A DNA stretch of 6,867 nt from Elusimicrobia bacterium RIFCSPLOWO2_01_FULL_60_11 (GTDB lineage Bacteria; Elusimicrobiota; Elusimicrobia; 2-02-FULL-39-32): positions 1-6,867 of the forward strand of contig MGUS01000070.1 of the NCBI GenBank assembly GCA_001800085.1. Direction: 5' to 3'. Shown piece by piece: positions 1 through 6,867 of this stretch. The stretch's first letter is position 1; each line of letters begins with the position of its first letter. The notes below the pieces were generated by a model, which saw only the letters and a program-made list of their open reading frames with translations, did no database searches and was not told the origin of the DNA. The translations under genes were made by a program, and so were the position numbers.

Positions 1-1682
<1,682 letters not shown>

Positions 1683-2054
1683 GTGTTCAAACGAAGCGAG
1701 CGGGTGCAGGAACTCCTCCGGCACGAGATATCCCGATACATCCAGGAAGTCACGGAACCGCGCCTGGGTTTCGTCACCATCACCGGCGTGGAAGTGAGCG
1801 GCGACCTGATGGACGCCAAGATCTTCTTCTCGGTCTACGGCACGGAGGACGAGAAGAAGGAGAGCTCCGACATCCTGCACCGGATGGTCCCCCAGATCCG
1901 CCACCACCTGGGGCGCAAGCTCGAGAGCTTGTACAAAGCCCCCCGTCTTGCGTTCGTCTACGACCACACGCCCGAGCGGGCTTTCCGGGTCTCGGAGATC
2001 ATCAACAAGATATCCAAAGAAAGGGATCGCGGCCAGGAGCCGCCGAAACCATGA
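1683..2054 (+). CDS. rbfA: 30S ribosome-binding factor RbfA
   Basis: Small KH-fold protein that binds the immature 30S subunit and helps 16S rRNA 5'-end maturation; classically needed for growth in the cold. At 123 aa it has normal family length. Family signatures are the N-terminal KRSERVQELLRHEIS segment, then RLGFVTITGVEVSGDLMDAKIFFSV (residues 28-51), and the late strand/helix LGRKLESLYKAPRLAFVYD (76-94). The start is GTG at 1683: it is the first base after the infB TAA, and translation from it gives the expected family N-terminus. A GGAG at 1676-1679 is only 3 nt away, closer than usual, so re-initiation by ribosomes ending infB is the likelier way in. The stop TGA (2052-2054) overlaps the nrnA ATG as ATGA. 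The C-terminal tail (RDRGQEPPKP) is charged and probably disordered. Confidence 0.97.
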   Translation: MFKRSERVQELLRHEISRYIQEVTEPRLGFVTITGVEVSGDLMDAKIFFSVYGTEDEKKESSDILHRMVPQIRHHLGRKLESLYKAPRLAFVYDHTPERAFRVSEIINKISKERDRGQEPPKP

Positions 2055-3031
2055 CCCCGGCAAACCGGGACAAGCTCCTCTCGCAGATCGCGGCCGTCAT
2101 CCGCAAGAACAAGACATTCTTCCTTTCGGGACACCGCAAACCCGACGGCGACACGGTGGCCTCCGAACTGGCCATGGCTTCGCTCTTGAAGCGACTGGGC
2201 AAGAAAGTCGAGGTCTGGAACGCCGAACCCGTGCCCGAATCCCTCCTTTTCCTCCCCGGGGCGCGCGCCATCAAACATTCCCCCAAGGTCGGCAAGTCCT
2301 ATGATGTCGCCGTCATCTTCGAGTGCGTGGACGCCGACCGCATGGGCAACGTCATCGATCTGAAGACACAGGCCAAGACCGTCATCAACATCGATCACCA
2401 CATCCACTTCGGGGATTTCGGCCACATCAACATGGTCGACGTCAAAGCGTCCTCCAATTCGGAACAGCTGGTCTACCTCTTTGAGGAACTGAAGATGCGC
2501 ATCACTCCGGATGAAGCCAATGCCCTCTACGCCGGCGTGACGGCGGACACGGGCCGGTTCCAGCACTCCAACACCACGGCCGAGACCTTCAGGATCGCGG
2601 CCAAGCTGGTGGAGAGCGGGGCCCGGCCCCACATCATCTCGGAGCGCCTGTTCACGACCCGCAGCCATTCGTCCCTGAAACTCCTGGGCTGGGCGCTCTC
2701 CAATTTAAAGACCGCCAAGAACGACAAGGTCGCCTACCTGGCCGTTTCAAGCGGGGATTTCGACCGCCTGGGCTCCAACGAAGAAGAACTCGAAGACATC
2801 GTCAACTACGGCCTGCAGATCCCCACGGTCCTGATCTCCATCCTGGCCCGCGAGCCCAAAAGCGGCGCGGACATCAAGGCCAGTCTGCGCGCGCGCCGGG
2901 GCGTGGACGTGTGCAAGATCGCCATGTCCTTCGGAGGCGGCGGGCACAAATACGCATCCGGCTGCAAGATCCGCGGAAGCTTGGATGAAGCGATGCGCAA
3001 GCTCCTCTCGGCGGCGACTGCCAGGGTATGA
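2051..3031 (+). CDS. nrnA: DHH/DHHA1 phosphoesterase, NrnA-like (oligoribonuclease / pAp phosphatase)
   Basis: Cytoplasmic metal-dependent phosphoesterase of the NrnA family, which trims 2-5 nt RNA fragments to mononucleotides and can hydrolyse pAp; some relatives cleave pApA or pGpG. The 326 aa protein has the usual two-domain layout. The DHH domain carries motif I GHRKPDGD (H28, D32, D34), motif II IFECVDADR (89-97), motif III DHH (115-117) and motif IV TADTGRF (D166). The DHHA1 domain carries the nucleotide-binding GGGGHKYASG (295-304). The motif II metal ligand is normally Asp; here the aligned residue is Glu91. Start: ATG at 2051 overlaps the rbfA stop, with AGGAG at 2035-2039, 11 nt upstream. 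Placement beside rbfA/truB and near pnp fits a role finishing mRNA decay after PNPase. Exact substrate preference within the family cannot be read from sequence. Confidence 0.9.
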   Translation: MTPANRDKLLSQIAAVIRKNKTFFLSGHRKPDGDTVASELAMASLLKRLGKKVEVWNAEPVPESLLFLPGARAIKHSPKVGKSYDVAVIFECVDADRMGNVIDLKTQAKTVINIDHHIHFGDFGHINMVDVKASSNSEQLVYLFEELKMRITPDEANALYAGVTADTGRFQHSNTTAETFRIAAKLVESGARPHIISERLFTTRSHSSLKLLGWALSNLKTAKNDKVAYLAVSSGDFDRLGSNEEELEDIVNYGLQIPTVLISILAREPKSGADIKASLRARRGVDVCKIAMSFGGGGHKYASGCKIRGSLDEAMRKLLSAATARV

Positions 3032-3035
3032 GCCG

Positions 3036-3716
3036 GTGGACGGGTTCCTCAACATCTCCAAACCTCCGGGACTGACCTCTTTCGAGGCCGTCCGCAAAGT
3101 CCGCAGGATCATCCGGGAAAAAAAAGTGGGACACTGCGGCACCTTGGACCCCATGGCCACGGGCGTGCTCATCGTCGTCTTCGGCCAGGCCACCAAGAAG
3201 GCCGCGCTCCTCTCGGGACAGGACAAGGTCTACCGCGCGGAAATCCGCCTGGGACTGGCCACGGATTCAGGCGACATCACCGGAAAGATCATCAAAGAAT
3301 CCCCCGTGCCGGAGATCTCCGAGGTCCAAGCTGGATCGGCCCTGAAAAATTTCATGGGGTTCACGGACCAGATCCCCCCCATGGTCTCCGCTTTGAAGCA
3401 GGGCGGCCGCCGCCTCTATGCCCTGGCCCGCGAGGGCGTGACGGTGGAGCGTTCCCCGAGGCGGATCGAGATCAAGTCCATCCGGATGATCCGCTTCGAA
3501 TCCCCCATCCTTGAATTCCGCGTGCATTGTTCCAAAGGCACCTACATCCGCTCACTTGCCGAGGACATCGGCAAGGTCCTCGGCGTCCCCGCCACGTTGG
3601 AGTCGCTGGTGAGGGAGAGGTCCGGCGATTTCGGCATCGAAGAGTCCCTGCCCTGGCCCCAGGTGCTGGCATCGAGCCGGGAATCGCTTCTGGCAAGGTC
3701 TCATCCGCTCTCATGA
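3036..3716 (+). CDS. truB: tRNA pseudouridine-55 synthase TruB, short form without PUA domain
   Basis: Converts U55 of the T-loop of tRNAs to pseudouridine. I chose GTG at 3036 as start: it gives VDGFLNISKPPGLTS, the family's usual first residues, and lies 4 nt after the nrnA stop with a weak AGGG at 3023-3026. An in-frame ATG at 2985 would add 17 unlike residues and overlap nrnA by 47 nt. At 226 aa it is well short of the roughly 300 aa E. coli-type enzyme. The catalytic core is complete: GTLDPMATG with nucleophile D38, the conserved Tyr66 (KVYRAEI), TDSGD (76-80), PPMVSALKQGGRRLYALAREG (114-134) and CSKGTYIRSLAEDIG (165-179) with R172. The sequence then ends, so the C-terminal PUA domain is absent. 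No frameshift explains this, because ribF begins at once. The stop TGA overlaps the ribF ATG. Confidence 0.95.
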   Translation: MDGFLNISKPPGLTSFEAVRKVRRIIREKKVGHCGTLDPMATGVLIVVFGQATKKAALLSGQDKVYRAEIRLGLATDSGDITGKIIKESPVPEISEVQAGSALKNFMGFTDQIPPMVSALKQGGRRLYALAREGVTVERSPRRIEIKSIRMIRFESPILEFRVHCSKGTYIRSLAEDIGKVLGVPATLESLVRERSGDFGIEESLPWPQVLASSRESLLARSHPLS

Positions 3717-4654
3717 AAGGCACCGTCCTCACCCTGGGCACGTTCGACGGGGTGCACCGCGGCCACAGGGAGATCTTCCGCTCGGTCGTGCGGCGGGCGC
3801 GGTTGCTGCGCCTGACCCCCGCGGCGCTCACTTTCGCGGTCCCTCCCCGTCTTTTCTTTTTCCCTTCTCCCGAAGCGTCCCTTCTCACCACGGTGCGGGA
3901 GAAGAAGGAGCTTTTGAAGGAATGCGGCATCGCGCGTACCCTGGTCCTTGAATTCGACGCCCGGCTCTCGCGCATGAGCGCCGAAGCGTTCTTCAGCAAG
4001 TATGTGGCCGGCCTGGCCCGGGCGCGCGAAGTGATCGTGGGCTACAATTTCGGCTTCGGCAGGAACCGCGAAGGCGATGCCCGTTTCCTGGAAGAAGCGG
4101 GCCGCAGGGCCGGCATCGGGGTGCGTATCATCCCCCCCGTCGTGGCCGGCGCGGTCCCGGTCTCTTCGGGAAGGATCCGAGACGCTCTCCGGGCGGGCGA
4201 CCTGGAGAAAGCCAACTCTCTTCTGGGCGGGCTCTACGGGATATCGGGCCGCGTGGTGCGGGGCCTGCATCTCGGGAAAAAACTGGGATTCCCCACGGCC
4301 AACCTCGAGGTCGCTCCCGAGAAGATCGTCCCCCCGGGCGTATTCGCCGTGACGGCCGAGGTCCCGGGAAGCCGCAAAATCTGGGGTGGGATGGCCAATT
4401 CGGGGACCCGGCCCACCGTGGCAGGGGGGTCTAAGAAGATGATTTTCGAGGCCCACCTCTTTGATTTTTCCGGCGGCCTTTACGGCAAGACCCTCAAGGT
4501 CCGGCTCCTCCGCAAACTGCGGGACGAGAAGACCTTCGGCTCCCTGGCGGACCTTTCCCGGCAGCTGGAAAAAGACCGCGCCGGAGCGGAGAAAATCTGC
4601 TATAATATCCCCCATGCCATTGACGAAAGAAAAGACAAAATCGCTGATCGATGA
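3713..4654 (+). CDS. ribF: Bifunctional riboflavin kinase / FAD synthetase RibF
   Basis: Phosphorylates riboflavin to FMN and adenylylates FMN to FAD. It has 313 aa from the ATG at 3713, which overlaps the truB stop as ATGA; the frame is open further upstream, but only this start gives the family N-terminus. The N-terminal FAD synthetase domain has GTFDGVHRGH (9-18, the HxGH nucleotidyltransferase motif), VGYNFGFGRNREGD (109-122) and VSSGRIR (150-156). The C-terminal kinase domain has GRVVRGLHLGKKLGFPTANL (179-198) and an NSG-TRPT segment, then FEAHLFDFSGGLYGKTLKVRLLRKLRDEKTFGS. An AAGGT 13 nt upstream is a weak ribosome site, so coupling to truB is likely. The last 20 or so residues (after about EKICYNIPHA) lie outside the conserved domain. 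That DNA also carries the rpsO promoter-like element and the first 41 nt of rpsO. Confidence 0.96.
   Translation: MKGTVLTLGTFDGVHRGHREIFRSVVRRARLLRLTPAALTFAVPPRLFFFPSPEASLLTTVREKKELLKECGIARTLVLEFDARLSRMSAEAFFSKYVAGLARAREVIVGYNFGFGRNREGDARFLEEAGRRAGIGVRIIPPVVAGAVPVSSGRIRDALRAGDLEKANSLLGGLYGISGRVVRGLHLGKKLGFPTANLEVAPEKIVPPGVFAVTAEVPGSRKIWGGMANSGTRPTVAGGSKKMIFEAHLFDFSGGLYGKTLKVRLLRKLRDEKTFGSLADLSRQLEKDRAGAEKICYNIPHAIDERKDKIADR
4598..4606 (+). promoter_or_regulatory. Extended -10 promoter element for rpsO, inside ribF
   Basis: The sequence reads TGC-TATAAT: a perfect sigma-70-type -10 hexamer (4601-4606) with the TG extension (4598-4599). No recognisable -35 lies 16-18 nt upstream, which extended -10 promoters can tolerate. 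The end of the hexamer is 7 nt from the rpsO ATG at 4614, so transcription would start at or within a base or two of the start codon. It stands out as an AT-rich patch in GC-rich coding DNA. The sequence match is direct; promoter activity is inferred. Confidence 0.6.
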
Positions 4655-4883
4655 ATTCAAAGTGAGCGCCAAGGACTCCGGCAGCGCCCCGGTGCAGATC
4701 TCCCTCATCACCGAGCGCATCAATGTCCTTTCCGGCCATTTCAAGAAAGCTCCCAAGGACTACGGCTCCCGCCAGGGACTGCTCAAGCTCGTGGGCCGGC
4801 GCAAACGGCTTTTGAATTATCTCAAGCAGCAGGACGCGGACGGCTATTCCAAGCTCATCGCGCGTCTCGATCTTAGAAAGTAA
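4614..4883 (+). CDS. rpsO: Small-subunit ribosomal protein S15
   Basis: Primary 16S rRNA-binding protein of the 30S platform, which binds the helix 20/21/22 junction; it also contributes to bridge B4 with 23S rRNA. At 89 aa it aligns without gaps to E. coli S15. rRNA-contact positions are kept: G23, Q28 and Y69 for the three-way junction (T22 is Ser here), and H42, D49 and S52 for the helix 22 GU/GC minor-groove site. The usual HKKDHHSRRG loop is altered to APKDYGSRQG (46-55), and the SPEVQ/STEVQ motif is SAPVQ. The ATG at 4614 gives the right N-terminus (MPLTKEKTKS). Two GGAG motifs (4583-4586, 4588-4591) are 22 or more nt upstream, too far to act as a Shine-Dalgarno. The first 41 nt overlap the ribF 3' end in another frame. 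Confidence 0.97.
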   Translation: MPLTKEKTKSLIDEFKVSAKDSGSAPVQISLITERINVLSGHFKKAPKDYGSRQGLLKLVGRRKRLLNYLKQQDADGYSKLIARLDLRK

Positions 4884-4888
4884 AAATC

Positions 4889-4908
4889 GCAACGGGAAAT
4901 CCCGCTGC
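4889..4908 (+). promoter_or_regulatory. Small stem-loop just after rpsO
   Basis: CGGG (4893-4896) pairs with CCCG (4901-4904) around an AAAT tetraloop. After one A-C mismatch the stem extends by GCA (4889-4891) with TGC (4906-4908). It begins 5 nt after the rpsO stop. No T-run follows, so it does not look like an intrinsic terminator; it could protect the rpsO 3' end or form part of the pnp leader structure. The pairing is seen directly; function is inferred. Confidence 0.45.
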
Positions 4909-4911
4909 AAT

Positions 4912-4951
4912 GGATGTACAGGCGTCCGCCGCGGCGGATCCCTGTAGATCC
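4912..4951 (+). promoter_or_regulatory. Long stem-loop in the rpsO-pnp spacer (candidate RNase III site or attenuator)
   Basis: Forty bases fold into a near-continuous hairpin. GGAT (4912-4915) pairs with ATCC (4948-4951), TACAGG (4917-4922) with CCTGTA (4941-4946), and GTCCGC (4924-4929) with GCGGAT (4934-4939, including one G-U pair), closed by a CGCG loop. That is 16 pairs with only two single mismatches (G-G and C-C). It sits 38 nt upstream of the pnp start. In E. coli a long hairpin in the pnp leader is cut by RNase III and then used by PNPase to repress its own synthesis; the position here suggests a similar role. The TTTGT that follows is too weak for a confident terminator call, but partial attenuation between rpsO and pnp is possible. 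Confidence 0.6.
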
Positions 4952-4972
4952 TTTGTGATAGGATGGCCCGCC

Positions 4973-4979
4973 AAGGAGG
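4973..4979 (+). promoter_or_regulatory. Strong Shine-Dalgarno of pnp
   Basis: AAGGAGG ends 10 nt before the pnp ATG at 4990 and is the best ribosome-binding match in the window. It fixes the pnp start. Its last two G bases can be taken into a 5-bp stem, TGGCC (4964-4968) with GGCCA (4978-4982), which leaves the rest of the site in the loop. Confidence 0.85.
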
Positions 4980-4989
4980 CCACGCGCCC

Positions 4990-6867
4990 ATGTCAGTCAA
5001 AGAACACACCGATAAGACCCACACCACAGAGATCACCTACGGGACCAAGAAATTAACCATCGAGACCGGACGAGTGGCCAAACAGGCCGCCGGCTCCGTG
5101 CTCGTGAGCATCGAAGGCACCGTGGTCCTCGTGACCGCCGCCTACAACCAGGAACCCAAGCCGGGCCAGGATTTCTTCCCCCTCACCGTCGACTACCGTG
5201 AGCGCACCTACGCCGCCGGCCGCATCCCGGGCGGATTCTTCAAGCGCGAGACCCGGCCGCGCGACAAGGAGACCCTCACTTCCCGTCTGATCGACCGCAG
5301 CATCCGCCCTCTTTTCCCCGAAGGTTTCATGAACGCCGTGCAGGTGAACGCCATCGTCATCTCCAGCGACGGGGTGAACGACACGGACATCCCTTCCATG
5401 ATCGGGGCCTCTTTCGCCCTCATGCTCTCCGACCTTCCCTTCAGCGGGCCCATCTCGGCCGTCCGCGTGGGCCTGATCAACGGCCAGTTCGTGATGAACC
5501 CCACCTTCAAAGAGCAGACCGAAAGCACTCTGGACCTGGTGGTGGCCGGCAGCAAGAACGCCATCATGATGGTGGAAAGCGGCTCCAAGGAGATCTCCGA
5601 AGAGAAACTGGTGGAGGCGCTCGAATTCGCCCGCGTGGAGATCGTGAAAGTCTGCGCGGAGCAGGAAAAATTCACGGCCTCCCTGGCCAAGGCCAAGATG
5701 AAATTCGCCTTAGCCCCCCAGGACGCCGCGCTCGTTTCCGCCGTTGAATCCGCCGCCCGCGAGAAGATCCGCCAGGCCGTGCGCACCAGCGACAAGGCAT
5801 CGAGGGAAAGCGCGATGTCCGACATGAAGAAGGAGATCGCCAAGTCCATCGAGGCCCAGTTCCCCGAACAGGGGGCGGCCATCGGCGCGGTCATCGAAGG
5901 CATCCTTTACGAAGAAGCCCGCGCGCTCATCTTGAAGGACAAGGTCCGCACCGACGGGCGCAAATGGGACCAGATCCGCCCCATCTCCATCGAGGTGGGC
6001 GTCCTCCCCCGCACGCACGGCTCCGCCCTGTTCACGCGCGGCCAGACGCAGGCCCTGGCCACCGTCACCCTGGGCAGCCCCGACGACCGGCAGGTCATGG
6101 ACGTGCTCGAAGGCGAATATAAAGAACGCTTCATGATGCATTACAATTTCCCCGGGTTCGCCACGGGCGAAGCCAAGGGAGAGCGCTCCCCCGGACGCCG
6201 CGAGATCGGACACGGGGCCCTCGCACGGCGCTCCATCCTCAACCTTCTGCCGTCCGAAGACGAATTTCCCTACACTCTGCGCGTGGTCTCGGACATCCTG
6301 GAATCGAACGGCTCCTCGTCGATGGCCTCGGTCTGCGGCGGTTCGTTAGCCCTTTTCGACGCGGGCGTGCCGATGAAGGCCCCCTGCGCCGGCATCGCCA
6401 TGGGGCTCATCATGGAAGGCAAGGACTACGCGGTCCTCTCCGACATCATGGGCATGGAAGACCACCTGGGCGACATGGATTTCAAAGTGGCCGGCACCAA
6501 GGACGGCATCACCGCCCTGCAGATGGACATCAAGATCGAAGGCATCTCCATCGAGATCATGAAGAAGGCCATCCACCAGGCCCAGGCCGGGCGGCTCCAC
6601 ATCCTCGCTCTCATGCAGAAGGCCATCGACGCGCCCCGCGCTGAGCTATCGACCTACGCGCCCAAGATCGTCACCGTCATGATCCCCAAGGACAAGATCG
6701 GAGCGCTCATCGGCCCCGGAGGCAAGAACATCCGCGGCATCAGCGAGCTGACCGGCACCGAGGTCAATGTGGATGACGACGGACGGGTCACCATCACCGG
6801 AGTGGGCGCCGAGTCCGTCGACTCCGCCAAGGCGATGGTCGAAGGCTCCGTGGCCGAAGTCGAAGTG
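4990..6867 (+). CDS. pnp: Polyribonucleotide nucleotidyltransferase (PNPase), 3'-truncated by the window
   Basis: Phosphorolytic 3'-5' exoribonuclease that degrades mRNA to nucleoside diphosphates; it works as a trimer and often joins the RNA degradosome. 626 codons are present and the frame is still open at the last base. Visible: first RNase PH core (about 14-220) with [20 protein letters not shown] and FFKRE; the all-helical linker (about 240-310); second RNase PH core (about 320-555) with [26 protein letters not shown] (R403, R404), [17 protein letters not shown] and [13 protein letters not shown], in which D491, D497 and K499 match the E. coli catalytic residues D486, D492 and K494; then a KH domain (about 560-620) with GPGG at 575-578. 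The S1 domain expected next lies beyond the window. The start ATG follows a strong AAGGAGG by 10 nt. The 106-nt structured leader suggests post-transcriptional control. Confidence 0.98.
   Translation, partial: MSVKEHTDKTHTTEITYGTKKLTIETGRVAKQAAGSVLVSIEGTVVLVTAAYNQEPKPGQDFFPLTVDYRERTYAAGRIPGGFFKRETRPRDKETLTSRLIDRSIRPLFPEGFMNAVQVNAIVISSDGVNDTDIPSMIGASFALMLSDLPFSGPISAVRVGLINGQFVMNPTFKEQTESTLDLVVAGSKNAIMMVESGSKEISEEKLVEALEFARVEIVKVCAEQEKFTASLAKAKMKFALAPQDAALVSAVESAAREKIRQAVRTSDKASRESAMSDMKKEIAKSIEAQFPEQGAAIGAVIEGILYEEARALILKDKVRTDGRKWDQIRPISIEVGVLPRTHGSALFTRGQTQALATVTLGSPDDRQVMDVLEGEYKERFMMHYNFPGFATGEAKGERSPGRREIGHGALARRSILNLLPSEDEFPYTLRVVSDILESNGSSSMASVCGGSLALFDAGVPMKAPCAGIAMGLIMEGKDYAVLSDIMGMEDHLGDMDFKVAGTKDGITALQMDIKIEGISIEIMKKAIHQAQAGRLHILALMQKAIDAPRAELSTYAPKIVTVMIPKDKIGALIGPGGKNIRGISELTGTEVNVDDDGRVTITGVGAESVDSAKAMVEGSVAEVEV

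Noticed and set aside
2618..2630. GC palindrome GGGGCC-C-GGCCCC in nrnA
   Set aside because: Expected by chance in GC-rich coding DNA. It encodes ordinary residues and has no supporting context.
2985..3035. Upstream ATG start for truB at 2985
   Set aside because: It would add 17 residues (MKRCASSSRRR...) encoded over the nrnA C-terminus that do not resemble TruB. The GTG at 3036 gives the family N-terminus and normal spacing.
3701..4756. Long open frame on the minus strand (351 codons) opposite ribF
   Set aside because: It lies wholly antisense to truB end/ribF/rpsO start and has low-complexity, His/Gly/Arg-rich composition typical of GC-rich shadow frames. No family resemblance and no ribosome site were seen.
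4912..4960. Intrinsic terminator after rpsO
   Set aside because: The stem is strong, but the following TTTGTG is not a convincing U-tract, and the long interrupted stem looks more like a processing site. Termination here cannot be excluded.
4956..4964. TGA-TAGGAT as a possible extended -10 promoter for pnp
   Set aside because: Only four of six hexamer bases match, no -35 is present, and it overlaps candidate leader stems. Too weak to list, although a transcription start near 4971 would revive it.
5208..6213. Minus-strand open frames opposite pnp
   Set aside because: PNPase coding on the plus strand is unambiguous with all motifs. The antisense frames have no recognisable domains and arise from strong third-position GC bias.

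Overview
The window is a GC-rich (about 60% by eye), tightly packed, entirely plus-strand segment of the conserved bacterial translation and RNA-metabolism cluster: infB (5' end cut off) - rbfA - nrnA - truB - ribF - rpsO - pnp (3' end cut off). Every gene belongs to a recognised housekeeping family. There are no mobile elements, CRISPR arrays, tRNAs or rRNAs, and I see no undescribed gene system. The organism is a bacterium. The nusA/infB-to-pnp order is shared by many phyla. The short PUA-less TruB and the DHH-family NrnA lying between rbfA and truB would suit several deep-branching lineages, but I cannot name a phylum from this sequence alone.

Layout. infB (to 1682), rbfA (1683-2054), nrnA (2051-3031), truB (3036-3716) and ribF (3713-4654) form one train with almost no spacing. 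rbfA starts on the base after the infB stop. rbfA/nrnA and truB/ribF share ATGA stop-start overlaps. truB starts with GTG four bases after the nrnA stop. This spacing implies one polycistronic mRNA with translational coupling. ribF then runs 41 nt into rpsO (4614-4883). A 106-nt non-coding stretch (4884-4989) separates rpsO from pnp (4990 to the window end).

Functionally, IF2 starts translation, RbfA and TruB mature the small subunit and tRNAs, S15 is a primary 16S rRNA-binding protein, and PNPase and NrnA degrade RNA to fragments and then to mononucleotides. RibF makes FMN/FAD and is a customary passenger in this cluster.

The most interesting parts are regulatory. First, a perfect extended -10 element (TGC-TATAAT) lies inside the 3' end of ribF, exactly 7 nt before the rpsO ATG, and rpsO has no Shine-Dalgarno at a usable distance. 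This suggests an internal promoter making a leaderless rpsO mRNA. Second, the rpsO-pnp spacer can fold into a 16-bp interrupted hairpin plus smaller alternative stems, one of which reaches into the strong pnp Shine-Dalgarno. This resembles the RNase III/PNPase-controlled pnp leader known from E. coli. A smaller point is a Glu in place of the usual motif-II Asp in NrnA.
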